A stretch of 64,000 nt of DNA from Psychromonas sp. MME1 (GCF_041080865.1 NZ_CP160906.1:2542001-2606000); one strand, 5' to 3'. Shown: positions 8,669 to 17,787, counted from the first letter of the stretch. Program-made: numbers and translations. The notes: a model not told the origin generated them from the letters alone.

Positions 8669-10248
8669 TGTATGTCGATGAGTCTGATGCCGCACTTGAA
8701 GGGGGCAATAATGGAGGAGGAAGGAACTATGATGGTATCTTTAATCCTGAATCAACCACTCATCCGGATGACCTATCTCAGGTTGATTTTGTTGCCAACG
8801 TCACCGTAACATGGCAAGAGAGCGATAAAGGAATAACCACCACAACAGATTTTATGCAATATCCAGCAGCAGGATTTGATCACACTAATATATCAGCTTT
8901 ACAGGCTGAATATGCGGAGCATAAAACGGTGATGGTTGACGAAAATGGCGCACTATCTACCATAGACAAACATGATGACTGGAACGCTGACACGACCGTT
9001 AACTCACACATACAGTTTACTGTCATCGCGGAAAATCAATACCAGCTCAACTATAAACGTCCTGTCTGGGCAAATCCAACAGATGGCATTGATGAAGAGT
9101 ATGCAGACTATAGCTACATAAACGGTAAAGCTGATACCTTAACCTCTTACTGGTACGAAACCAGCGAAAGTTTAAATGATCAAGGTGTACATATCTACGC
9201 CGGTAAACGTTATGTACTGGATCAGCAGGATGAAGCCAATATTAAACTGGTTGATGCGGAAAATCCGAATGGTTTGCTTTTCCAAGAATATTCTTCAACT
9301 CGTAAATCGGTCAGTGCAACAGAAAATAATGAAATTGTTACCTGGACGCACTATCCACTTGCCGGTTATGACTTTACCGTTGACACCGAAGATACTGGCC
9401 AAAACTACAAAATATTCCAAAAACAAAGCAACGGTATCTGGGTTGGCTACACTTTTCCACAATGGGGCTCACAGTCAATTGTTGATCTGCCAGGAAAAAT
9501 TGAAGCTGCGCGCGCAGGCGGCACAGCGCTTTCAGAAATTGATGAACAGGTTATTGCAGGCTTAAGCCGTTACAATCAACCGATTACCACAACGTCTTTT
9601 GCCTACGATGAGCATGGAAATCCGATAACGTGGTACTTTGTCAGTAATCATCCTATTGTCACAGATGGCCAATATACAATGAGTCCCGTTACCCTAACCA
9701 ATAACGGTTTTAAAGATGGCTGGCTGGTATTAAACGCCGCTGATAACTTCTTCCTTGCCGAGCCGACGACAGATACACCATGGAACTGGTTTAATGCTTA
9801 TCAACGCTATTGGTTAGGCATTGACTCAATCGACACGGATCCCAACCACTTCATGTGGAGTAACTGGCTAGGTGAGTTTTACTTAGATGAAAGTCAAGCA
9901 GAAGCAAAACTTGCTGTATTACAAATTGAACACTTAATTGGTACATGGGCTAATGATTATGTCGCATTTCAATTTAACAGTGATATGACCTATGTAATGG
10001 AGCAAAAAATAGGTGATGGTGAATCACCGACAGGAACAGAGTCGGGAACCTTTAGCTATAATAGTGCGACAGGAGCAATAACAGTAACCTCTATCATCGA
10101 TGATCAAAATGGCAGCTCAGGTCTTTCCGACTACCTGAATAACCCAAGCAATTCTTTTGTGCTTGCTCTGCCAGTCGTTAATGGCAGCTTAACCTTTAGT
10201 TATGTCGATGGTGATGAGAGTGGTGAATTTACACTCAATGCAAACTGA
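8668..10248 (+). CDS. 3' part of the split calcium-repeat lipoprotein gene
   Basis: A 526-residue frame starting with ATG inside TAATG at the end of the previous frame. It has no signal peptide or ribosome-binding site of its own, yet its Asp/Thr/Tyr-rich beta-type sequence (VTVTWQESDKGITTTTDF, YPAAGFDHTNISALQAEY) suits an exported domain. Adding one A to the AAAA at 8657-8660 joins the two frames as ...LVVKNFLMYVDESD, giving one protein of about 1,135 residues. The C-terminal 100 residues (LIGTWANDYVAFQFNSDMTY) resemble a lipocalin-like or DUF-type barrel. No enzyme motif is recognised. Confidence 0.6.
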   Translation: MYVDESDAALEGGNNGGGRNYDGIFNPESTTHPDDLSQVDFVANVTVTWQESDKGITTTTDFMQYPAAGFDHTNISALQAEYAEHKTVMVDENGALSTIDKHDDWNADTTVNSHIQFTVIAENQYQLNYKRPVWANPTDGIDEEYADYSYINGKADTLTSYWYETSESLNDQGVHIYAGKRYVLDQQDEANIKLVDAENPNGLLFQEYSSTRKSVSATENNEIVTWTHYPLAGYDFTVDTEDTGQNYKIFQKQSNGIWVGYTFPQWGSQSIVDLPGKIEAARAGGTALSEIDEQVIAGLSRYNQPITTTSFAYDEHGNPITWYFVSNHPIVTDGQYTMSPVTLTNNGFKDGWLVLNAADNFFLAEPTTDTPWNWFNAYQRYWLGIDSIDTDPNHFMWSNWLGEFYLDESQAEAKLAVLQIEHLIGTWANDYVAFQFNSDMTYVMEQKIGDGESPTGTESGTFSYNSATGAITVTSIIDDQNGSSGLSDYLNNPSNSFVLALPVVNGSLTFSYVDGDESGEFTLNAN

Positions 10249-10299
10249 TGCAGCATCATTAACCTGATTTTTACGGCAAAATAATTAAAGGTAAAACAT

Positions 10300-10441
10300 T
10301 TATACCCATGTTATGTCAGGCACTAGCTCGGATACCAGAGCAAGACGTAACATGAGGTATAACTATACTTCAATTTTTTGCCTCGCATCTCGGCACTCTT
10401 TTTCTGCTGACTTTGCATCTTGAAGTATCATGGGTATAAAT
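10300..10441. repeat. Dispersed two-hairpin repeat, copy 1
   Basis: Contains CATGTTATGTC...GACGTAACATG, then ATACTTCAA...TTGAAGTAT, and outer arms TATACCCATG / CATGGGTATA. A related copy lies at about 12350-12485 and the second hairpin recurs at 39745-39810. It lies just downstream of ansA. Confidence 0.7.
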
Positions 10442-10461
10442 AGGGTATTAGCAGACCATGT

Positions 10462-11475
10462 TTAACGCCCTAACTCCCCCCTTAAATTCGTCCCTAATAA
10501 TTCGCGAATCACTTTATTAGAAAGCCCTTGGCTAAGTAAGTAATATAATTTAGCGATCACGGTTTCCGTGGTCATATCCAAGCCACTAATAACCCCCGCT
10601 TCTAATAAGGCATGCCCTGTTGCATAGCCATCCATATTAACTTTACCTTTCAAACATTGACTGCAGTTGACAATTAACACACCACGATCACTCGCCTCTT
10701 TTAAGGTCTCTAAAAGAGAGTCATCTTGTTGTGCATTGCCCACACCATAGGTCAATAATACCAAGGCTTTAATTGGACTTTTTAAAAGGTTTTCGAGCAC
10801 TTGCGAGTCTAATCCTGGAAATAGATGTAAAATAGCGATCGATTGGCTTTCAATCTCGGTAACGCGCAAACGTGTATTCACCGAACTTTGCGTCACCCCT
10901 GCAATATTTTTTATCTCAATTCCCGCCTCCAACAAAACCGGATAATTGGGAGAGACAAAGGCATCAAAGCCATCGGCATACTGCTTAGTGGTACGATTAC
11001 CACGAAATAGCTGATTATTAAAAAACAGGCACACCTCATTAATGGGATGGTAAGCCGCGAGATAGAGCGAATTTAATAGATTAATACGCGCGTCGGAACG
11101 CAATTGAGAGAGTGGAATTTGCGATCCAGTAATAATTACCGGCTTAGATAAGTTTTCAAATAAAAAGGAGAGCGCGGATGCACTATAGGACATGGTATCG
11201 GTGCCATGCAAAATAATGAAACCATCGAAATCGTGATAACGTTTTTGAATATCTAGAGCCAGCGTATTCCAAACTTGAGGGGAAACATTCGCTGAATCAA
11301 TCAGGGGGTTATATTCATAAAGCTCAAACTCAGGCATCTCATCATGATAAAACTCAGGCATATTCGCGATGGTTTGTGACAGATACCCTACCGCTGGAAT
11401 AAAACCATCTTTAGAAGGTTTCATACCAATAGTTCCGCCAGTATAAGCAATATAAATTCGTTTTTTCTGGTTCAT
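10462..11475 (-). CDS. ansA: L-asparaginase, type I (cytoplasmic)
   Basis: Hydrolyses L-asparagine to aspartate and ammonia in the cytoplasm. The 337 residues match E. coli AnsA in length and sequence. The two conserved threonine motifs are present: YTGGTIGM near residue 11 and HGTDTM near residue 90. There is no signal peptide, which separates it from periplasmic AnsB. A TetR-family regulator gene lies 142 bases upstream on the same strand, and the two are bracketed by copies of a dispersed repeat. Confidence 0.95.
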   Translation of the reverse strand: MNQKKRIYIAYTGGTIGMKPSKDGFIPAVGYLSQTIANMPEFYHDEMPEFELYEYNPLIDSANVSPQVWNTLALDIQKRYHDFDGFIILHGTDTMSYSASALSFLFENLSKPVIITGSQIPLSQLRSDARINLLNSLYLAAYHPINEVCLFFNNQLFRGNRTTKQYADGFDAFVSPNYPVLLEAGIEIKNIAGVTQSSVNTRLRVTEIESQSIAILHLFPGLDSQVLENLLKSPIKALVLLTYGVGNAQQDDSLLETLKEASDRGVLIVNCSQCLKGKVNMDGYATGHALLEAGVISGLDMTTETVIAKLYYLLSQGLSNKVIRELLGTNLRGELGR

Positions 11476-11617
11476 CGCACTTCTCTTTTATTCTTTATAT
11501 AACGTTGCTAACTTGTATCGACACACGTAAAACGTGCTTTTGCGCCCTATTATGAAATTAATGAATAGACATAGCCACTATTATGTTTACTGTAATCGTG
11601 TTTTTCTTATCGCTAAA

Positions 11618-12193
11618 TCACCCTGTTTTAAAGAGTAACGGCGCTAAGCAATTTGCTAACTGATCGGTTAATTGCAGTATTGAAATAGGCAAGGTTGACC
11701 GGGTGATGCTGTAGCCTTCGATAAAGGGCAAAACAATTGATACCGCAATTTGTAATTGCTCCACTGCGCATCCCACTGGGGCAATCGTTTGCAGATGCGT
11801 ATATAGTTGCGCATATAGCTCGCGATAATATTGGTCGTAAGCTAAACGTCCTAGGCGATGATGATTTGCTGATGCCCAAAACTCTTTAAACAGATCACTA
11901 TTGCCACTATTTTCACGATATTTAAGAATATAAAAAAGCAACGAACTTAATGCCGCTTTTCCCGATTGACGGCTTGGTTTTTGATAAGCTTGCAAGTAAG
12001 TAAAATAACGGTTAATAAAATCCTCAAACAGCTTATCTAACAAAACATGTTTATTTTTAAAATATAACAATACCGTACTTTCAGATAAAGCAGCTTGTTC
12101 CGACACTTTCTGTATCGAAAATCCTTCACAACCGACCTCTTTTAAAAGTTGCAATCCTGCCGATAAAATAGACTCAACTTGTTCATCAACCAT
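11618..12193 (-). CDS. TetR-family transcriptional regulator
   Basis: A 191-residue protein with an N-terminal TetR helix-turn-helix (GLQLLKEVGCEGFSIQKVSE, then ALSESTVLLYFKNKHVLLDKLF), residues about 5-55, and a variable helical ligand domain. ATG 12193 is chosen because GGGGGA lies 6 bases before it; the frame could extend to 12262. It probably regulates itself and perhaps ansA, the next gene on the strand (inference from position only). Confidence 0.85.
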   Translation of the reverse strand: MVDEQVESILSAGLQLLKEVGCEGFSIQKVSEQAALSESTVLLYFKNKHVLLDKLFEDFINRYFTYLQAYQKPSRQSGKAALSSLLFYILKYRENSGNSDLFKEFWASANHHRLGRLAYDQYYRELYAQLYTHLQTIAPVGCAVEQLQIAVSIVLPFIEGYSITRSTLPISILQLTDQLANCLAPLLFKTG

Positions 12194-12349
12194 ATATATC
12201 CCCCGTATTAATACATTCATTGTAGGGGGCTTATTAATAGTGAGCAATCTTCCATAACGCAAACTTTTTCAATATGTTAACAACGAGACTCATGACAATG
12301 GCTATAATCATTACCTAGCCAACAAAGACATGGCTACAATGTGCCATTA

Positions 12350-12485
12350 ATCTCCACATGCTTTATCAGGCGCTAGGGTAAGGAAAATAGCCGTGTGGAA
12401 TTATCTATACTTCTATTTATAGCTAGAATCACGGTTGGCTTTTTTTAATGACTTTACATCTTGAAAAGTAGCATGAATATAAATA
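12350..12485. repeat. Dispersed two-hairpin repeat, copy 2
   Basis: Shares ATGCTTTATCAGGCGCTAG with ATGTTATGTCAGGCACTAG of copy 1, followed by CTATACTTC and later ACATCTTGAA..AGTAGCATG. Arms CCACATG / CGTGTGG form its first hairpin. With copy 1 it brackets the ansA-tetR segment in the same orientation. Confidence 0.6.
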
Positions 12486-12530
12486 TAACGAATGATGATT
12501 GAAAATGATGCAGCAGTATCGGGAGAAGCG

Positions 12531-14246
12531 ATGAAACAACATTCCTTATATACTCTTATGCGAGGTGTGCTTTTAGCCTACTTTTTCTGCAGTATAATGA
12601 ATTTATCCTTTGCGAATACGCTTCCAGAAAACACCCTCATTACCCCCTTAAAATCGCAAGCATCCTTTAGCAATAAACAGCACAAAAAAACACCACATAA
12701 AATAGCCTATATGCCACCAGCAACCGAATTTAACTATTACCTTGAGTTATGGAAGGGGATTTCAGCAGCTGCATCTGCCACTAAGAATGAAGTGTTTTTA
12801 CTTGCTCCACAAAAAGACAACCCGACAGAACAGATAAAAATGCTTAGCAACGTAATACAAACGGATGTCTCTGCGATTATCTTTGCAACTCACGATGAAG
12901 TTGCCACGGCCCCTCTAATCAAACAAGCCATTGCCAAAGGAATTATTGTTATTATCGTCAATACAGACGACATCAACTACCCAACACCCGTGCATGCAAT
13001 TGTTGGCTATAAACAACGTAAAAGCACTTATCTATTAGGCCAATATGCTTTATCTTTGACACAGAGAAAAACAATCAATGTCGGCATAATTGAAGGAGAA
13101 AAGGGGTATCACTCCGAGCAACGAGTGACAGGCTTTACAGATGCAATTAAGAACTCGCAATTACAAGTTATTGCCCGCGCTAATGGCCACTGGAGTACAG
13201 AAGGAGGTTATGCTGCCACATTAGAAATGTTCCGCAACCACCCCGATATCAATCTTGTTTTTGCTGCCAATGATTTCGAAATTATTGGAGTAGAAGCAGC
13301 TTTAAAAGCATTGAACATTCAAAATGTTCTCTTATTTGGCAATGATGGAGTCCCCTCTGTCATTGATGCGATTGCCAATAAAAGAATAGCGGCAACCATG
13401 TATGCAAATCCACAAGAAATGGGAAAAGTGGCATTTTCGGCCACCCTTGATAGCCTTACTAACGATTTCAAAGGAGGTTATATCGAGACAGCAATGACAC
13501 TGATCACTCCCGACAACGCAGATTTACATTATTCTGAAAAAAAATGGCAACCTAATGATTTAAAAGAAATTATAATCACAGGGGAAACAACAGCAGGATT
13601 AGCTAATAAAGATGGTAGTGGTTTATATTGGGATATTATGCGCGCAATATATGAACCACTAGGCATCAAGGTTACGATAAAATCACTACCTCTTAAACGC
13701 TCACAACTAATGGTAGAAAGCCAAAAAGCAGATATGATGCTAGGAAATTATCGCGGATACTCCAACAATTTAATTTTTTCACAATGGCATTATGACACTA
13801 AGGATATAGTTGCCATATTCAAAAAAAGCACCTTGCCATGGCATGGCCAACAAAGTATTTCCGGTAAGCGTGTTGCTTGGGTTAGAGGCTCAAATTATGA
13901 TAACTACCTTTCCGTAGACGTTATCACTAAAGAACAAAATAATCACGTAAGCCCATTGATAATGTTAGAAAGAGCCAGAGTCGATTACTTTCTCTGTGAT
14001 CGCGCAGCTCTTGTCGAAGCATTAGAGGATTCAGCTAAACATTTGCAAGAAGCAGGTTTTAACCAAGACGACTACCAAATTAAAAGCCTCTTTAAATTGA
14101 AGTTATATCCCGCCTTTACCAATACACCTCGCGGTCAAAAGCTAGCCGAAATATTTGATAGTCAGCTCCCCCAATTACTCCACTCAGGTAAACTCAAGGC
14201 AATATTCGACAATTGGAATACCCCAATATTCCCATTTGACTACTGA
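12531..14246 (+). CDS. Secreted protein with a sugar-type binding domain fused to an amino-acid-type binding domain
   Basis: About 571 residues. Start at ATG 12531, with GGGAGAAG before it, gives a signal peptide ending near NLSFA. Residues about 55-335 look like a type I periplasmic binding protein of the ribose/LacI class (KIAYMPPATEFNYYLELWKG; VFAANDFEIIGVEAAL; GNDGVPSVIDAI). From about residue 345 to the end it looks like a type II solute-binding fold of the SBP_bac_3 class (GLANKDGSGLYWDIMRAIYE; KADMMLGNYRG). The two are normally separate proteins. No permease, ATPase or kinase gene is adjacent, so a periplasmic sensor or co-receptor is as likely as transport. An AraC regulator gene follows on the same strand. 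Confidence 0.7.
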   Translation: MKQHSLYTLMRGVLLAYFFCSIMNLSFANTLPENTLITPLKSQASFSNKQHKKTPHKIAYMPPATEFNYYLELWKGISAAASATKNEVFLLAPQKDNPTEQIKMLSNVIQTDVSAIIFATHDEVATAPLIKQAIAKGIIVIIVNTDDINYPTPVHAIVGYKQRKSTYLLGQYALSLTQRKTINVGIIEGEKGYHSEQRVTGFTDAIKNSQLQVIARANGHWSTEGGYAATLEMFRNHPDINLVFAANDFEIIGVEAALKALNIQNVLLFGNDGVPSVIDAIANKRIAATMYANPQEMGKVAFSATLDSLTNDFKGGYIETAMTLITPDNADLHYSEKKWQPNDLKEIIITGETTAGLANKDGSGLYWDIMRAIYEPLGIKVTIKSLPLKRSQLMVESQKADMMLGNYRGYSNNLIFSQWHYDTKDIVAIFKKSTLPWHGQQSISGKRVAWVRGSNYDNYLSVDVITKEQNNHVSPLIMLERARVDYFLCDRAALVEALEDSAKHLQEAGFNQDDYQIKSLFKLKLYPAFTNTPRGQKLAEIFDSQLPQLLHSGKLKAIFDNWNTPIFPFDY

Positions 14247-14561
14247 TACCAATCCGCATAAGCATCTGATCTATCTTGTTAATTAAAAATAATTGATAGC
14301 AACACTGCATTCAATCGCAGGTCATAGCTATAATTATGGAATCGGTAGACTTTGTATGAACTAATGGGATAATATCAAATCGTTTTATGGAGATGGATCC
14401 CCCTAATATAGTGACGCCCTAATAGGCCAAACGTTTAAACAACATTAACGTGTATGTTTAATACCAACCTGAATAAATAGCAGACCTATTTGGCTAGTTA
14501 AAATCAGATAACATACTGAATCAGTTTGGTATAAATTTATGCACGTGATAAGGGGGGAGAT
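14247..14561. other. Intergenic region with short repeats before the AraC gene
   Basis: About 315 bases without a gene. It begins with a GATACCAATCCG half-site, and its last part is a complete 72-base inverted repeat (listed separately). Nothing else is recognised. It must contain the promoter of the AraC-type gene. Confidence 0.5.
14461..14532. repeat. Short inverted-repeat element (MITE- or REP-like)
   Basis: Ends ATACCAACCTGA and TCAGTTTGGTAT are complementary at 11 of 12 positions across 72 bases, with no coding capacity. It ends 29 bases before the GTG of the AraC gene, so it overlaps that gene's probable promoter region. Confidence 0.6.
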
Positions 14562-15554
14562 GTGTCAAGCCAATACGCACTTAGTCGAGCATCTATTGCA
14601 GTTCCATTTTTCAATACCATCAAAGAATATGGAAAAGATCCAAGAATCATCACCAAACAACTCGGTATTGACGATCACGTTTTTACTAATAGCAATCTTT
14701 ATCTCCCCTCCTACTCATTAGGGCACCTCCTTGATTGCAGCGCAAAATTAACCAACTGTGATGATATTGGCTTTATATCTGGCCACATAGGTACAACGCA
14801 AGATCTACACCCTAAACTGGTATCATTGCTTGCTAACCAAGAAACATTAATGGATGCATTACTGGCTTTAAGCCAATGGCTGCATTTACAAGGCTCTCAT
14901 TTCAATCTTGAGTTTGAATATATAGAGGGTGAGTTACGCATTTACCACACTAGCTCCTTGCACTCTTCACACAGAGGATTTAAACATGCGCACCTTTTTA
15001 CAACATCACGCCTAATTAAACTATTAAGTAAATACCAAGGCACAGATTGGAAGCCTAATTATATTGTGTTGCAACCAGATATTGCCGACACCACGCAGAT
15101 AGCACAAAAGACCGAAAACGGACGAGTATTAGTCGGACAACCTAAAAGTTATATAGCGATTAATTGTCAAATAGAGTCAATGGGGGCAACCAATAGCACT
15201 TACCGAGACAAGTCGACCAATGCATTACAACAACTAAAAATTATCATAAATACACTATGGTGCACTAACAACTTTAGTTTAGAGCTCATCGCTCACTTAT
15301 TTGGTATTTCAGAACGCACCGTACAGCGTATATTTACCGAAAGCGGAGACACCTTTAGAAACTATATCAATAACTTAAAAGTAGACCAAGCAAAGCAACT
15401 ACTTTTACAGGGATTTAGCGTAACTCAAACGGCAGAGAAGTTACAATACACAGAGCCCGCCAACCTTTCTCGCGCAATAAAAAAACAGACTGGCTTATCA
15501 CCAATGCAATATATCAATCAACATGCTCGTGATTACACTCCGGAACTGCAATAG
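14562..15554 (+). CDS. AraC-family transcriptional regulator
   Basis: A 330-residue regulator. The N-terminal two thirds resemble the arabinose-binding/dimerisation region of the OruR-like AraC group (PF12625-type: LPSYSLGHLLDCSAKLTNCD). The C-terminal 90 residues carry the two AraC helix-turn-helices (SLELIAHLFGISERTVQRIF and SVTQTAEKLQYTEPANLSRA). GTG 14562 is the start because AGGGGGGAGA lies immediately before it; an ATG at 14539 is in another frame. The serine hydrolase gene follows after 119 bases, a likely target (inference). Confidence 0.88.
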   Translation: MSSQYALSRASIAVPFFNTIKEYGKDPRIITKQLGIDDHVFTNSNLYLPSYSLGHLLDCSAKLTNCDDIGFISGHIGTTQDLHPKLVSLLANQETLMDALLALSQWLHLQGSHFNLEFEYIEGELRIYHTSSLHSSHRGFKHAHLFTTSRLIKLLSKYQGTDWKPNYIVLQPDIADTTQIAQKTENGRVLVGQPKSYIAINCQIESMGATNSTYRDKSTNALQQLKIIINTLWCTNNFSLELIAHLFGISERTVQRIFTESGDTFRNYINNLKVDQAKQLLLQGFSVTQTAEKLQYTEPANLSRAIKKQTGLSPMQYINQHARDYTPELQ

Positions 15555-15673
15555 CCAATAATATTATAAAATATTACATGGCATACAATGTCGCAAAATG
15601 ATAGGGACAGTATTGCCCTTCCCACGTAAAATTCTGAAATATACAAACATTATAATTTTGTTCAGGAGTCTAT

Positions 15674-16891
15674 ATGTTTAAAAAAACTTTACTTGCTAGC
15701 GTGCTCGCTGTCAGCGCATCAGCCAATGCTATCACGACTGAAACACGTCAAGCGTACAGCAAAGATTTTGGCATGGTTAGCTTCATGTATCCAAGCGAAC
15801 AAGCTTCATGGTACTGGAAAAACCTTGATCAAGTGATGCCAACCGCCTCGGTTAAAAAAGCGGGTATTGCAAAACCACTTGAAAGAGATTACATCTCAGC
15901 AAGTAAAGTAAATAACGCGACTTTTAATGATACAAAATTAACTGAGATAATGAATGGTGAAAACCCAGCTGTAAACTCAATGATGATTGTGAAAGATGGC
16001 AAGGTTATTTTTGAAAAAAACAACATTCCTGCAAATACAAAACATGTATGGATGAGTAACGCCAAAGCTATCGCGGGTCTACTTGTCGCGATGTTAGAAG
16101 CTGAAGGTAAGCTTGATGTACAAAAACCACTTAAACAGTACATCCCTACACTAAACGGTAAAGATTGGGGTGACATTGCAATTATCGACGTATTAAATAT
16201 GCAATCAGGTATGGATCATGAAGAGAATGATGCGGCACGTGCCAACCCTAACTCTTGGATCACTAAAATGATGTTCGCAGAAACGGGGGAAGCACCAAAC
16301 TATTACGATACGTTAATTAACATTCCAAAAGCAAAAGCGCCAGGCCAAGCATTTGAATACAGCTCTGCTAATACGCAAATGCTAGGTTTACTGATTGCAA
16401 CAATTGAAAACAAAACCTTATCGGAAGTGTTTGAAGAGCGCGTTTGGTCAAAAGCGGGCATGACTGGCGATGGTTACTTCTCAATGACACCTGATGGTCA
16501 TGAAGTGATTCACGGCCTATTCAATTCTAACATCGAAGACATGGCTCGTTTTGGCATGTTATTTACCGATTCATGGTCAGCAACCGCTGAAAAGCAAATC
16601 ATTCCTAGCGACATGGTGAAACATATTCAGAAATCGGTAAAACCAGGCGTTTACAAAGTAAGCCCTGCACACGTTGGTTTTATTGGCATGTTCCCTGATG
16701 AACCAATTGGTGGCAGCTACCAATTTGATGCGGTGTTTGCAGATGGAGATATCTACAAAGGCGGTATGCGTGGACAGGGTCTATACATCTCACCTAATAA
16801 AAATATCGTTGCCGTATGGTTTAGTAACCGTATCGAAGGTAACAACGTAGCAGGCTACATTCGTAACTTTGTAAAAGAAGAAATTAAATAA
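15674..16891 (+). CDS. Secreted serine hydrolase of the class C beta-lactamase / NylB-like family
   Basis: A 405-residue protein with a signal peptide (MFKKTLLASVLAVSASANA). The catalytic SxxK motif is Ser128-Asn-Ala-Lys131 (WMSNAKAI) and the conserved tyrosine is Tyr229 in FEYSSANTQML. The usual KTG-type third motif is replaced by a GGMRGQGLY stretch, as in carboxylesterase or 6-aminohexanoate-dimer hydrolase relatives rather than true beta-lactamases. The substrate is unknown; an ester or amide is expected. AGGAG lies before the ATG. It stands behind an AraC-type regulator. Confidence 0.85.
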   Translation: MFKKTLLASVLAVSASANAITTETRQAYSKDFGMVSFMYPSEQASWYWKNLDQVMPTASVKKAGIAKPLERDYISASKVNNATFNDTKLTEIMNGENPAVNSMMIVKDGKVIFEKNNIPANTKHVWMSNAKAIAGLLVAMLEAEGKLDVQKPLKQYIPTLNGKDWGDIAIIDVLNMQSGMDHEENDAARANPNSWITKMMFAETGEAPNYYDTLINIPKAKAPGQAFEYSSANTQMLGLLIATIENKTLSEVFEERVWSKAGMTGDGYFSMTPDGHEVIHGLFNSNIEDMARFGMLFTDSWSATAEKQIIPSDMVKHIQKSVKPGVYKVSPAHVGFIGMFPDEPIGGSYQFDAVFADGDIYKGGMRGQGLYISPNKNIVAVWFSNRIEGNNVAGYIRNFVKEEIK

Positions 16892-16902
16892 CCTGTTTAT
16901 CC

Positions 16903-16934
16903 GCCTGTATTGCATTCAAAAATAAAATACAGGC
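16903..16934. terminator. Hairpin after the serine hydrolase gene
   Basis: GCCTGTATT and AATACAGGC form a nine-pair stem around 14 bases, 12 bases after the stop codon. There is no T run, so intrinsic termination is uncertain; it may protect the mRNA 3' end. Confidence 0.45.
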
Positions 16935-17073
16935 ACTACCTTATCAAGTTCGCGGCATCTATATCTTTTATTTGATTGCACTGCGATAGAAGTTAAAAGT
17001 GCAAAAAGCAAGATCTACTCCCATGCCCCCTCGATTTATCTCTGAGCACGGGGTGTCCTGTACAGTTCCCAGA

Positions 17074-17787
17074 TTAACTTATTTTGAATCGGCGAGTCGA
17101 TAATCCAATTAAAGCAAGAGCAAAAATCGCCAGCGTTGCAGGCTCTGATACGATAATTTTCGTATTCGTGTAGCTAATATTATCTATTGCGCCTGAACCA
17201 TGTAGCTTGATTTGCATTGAGTAAATTCCTGATATACCGAAATCGAGTCTTGCCCATTGGTTGTCACCACCAGTAAAGGGAGTGTAAAAAGTATTTGCTG
17301 ATATTTCTTCGCCGTTAATATCAAATAAAGAAACTAAAGTATTGCTATTCGTTTCTTGACTTTCAATATCGAAAAAATCAATGCTGTTCAGGGTAACCGC
17401 TTCAGAAAAATCAATATTAAAGTAACCGGCCGCTCTTCTACCTTCATCATCAGGATTTGTACAGGTTAATGCATTACAAGTACTGGGATTTTCATGAAGA
17501 ATTAACACATTACCAGGGCTAAGATCTCCTAGACTTGAGTTATTAAAGAAAGGAGCAGCAAGATCACTATCACCACCAGTATAATTATTTGTATCAAATA
17601 TCACCGCTAGGTTATCTGCATTACGAGCAACATTTACCCCGTTAAAGGTAACACCATGAGACAAGCTATATTCATTGTCGATAATTGTCCCCGCAGCATA
17701 TTTATCAAAGTTGATAATGCCACTTGTTGCGAAAGGAGAAGTAACAGCGAATAAAGCGGTTAAGAAGATAGTTTTAATGCAATTCAT
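17074..17787 (-). CDS. Exported PEP-CTERM-anchored protein
   Basis: A 237-residue protein with a signal peptide (CIKTIFLTALFAVTSPFATS) and, at residues 213-237, a PEP-CTERM signal: SEPATLAIFALALIGLSTRR (Pro-containing motif, membrane helix, Arg cluster). Exosortase recognises such tails for export to the cell surface, often in organisms making exopolysaccharide. The body is beta-rich with two cysteines (CNALTC) and resembles carbohydrate-binding-like domains (ITFDDY-type start: GIINFDKYAAGT). No exosortase gene is in the window. Function unknown. Confidence 0.8.
   Translation of the reverse strand: MNCIKTIFLTALFAVTSPFATSGIINFDKYAAGTIIDNEYSLSHGVTFNGVNVARNADNLAVIFDTNNYTGGDSDLAAPFFNNSSLGDLSPGNVLILHENPSTCNALTCTNPDDEGRRAAGYFNIDFSEAVTLNSIDFFDIESQETNSNTLVSLFDINGEEISANTFYTPFTGGDNQWARLDFGISGIYSMQIKLHGSGAIDNISYTNTKIIVSEPATLAIFALALIGLSTRRFKIS

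Noticed and set aside
8655-8670. Programmed frameshift in the lipoprotein gene
   Set aside because: There is no recognised slippery heptamer with a stimulating structure; an indel at the A run is simpler.
15674-16891. True AmpC-type beta-lactamase
   Set aside because: SxxK and the tyrosine are present, but the YxN Asn and the KTG motif are not, so resistance activity is not supported.
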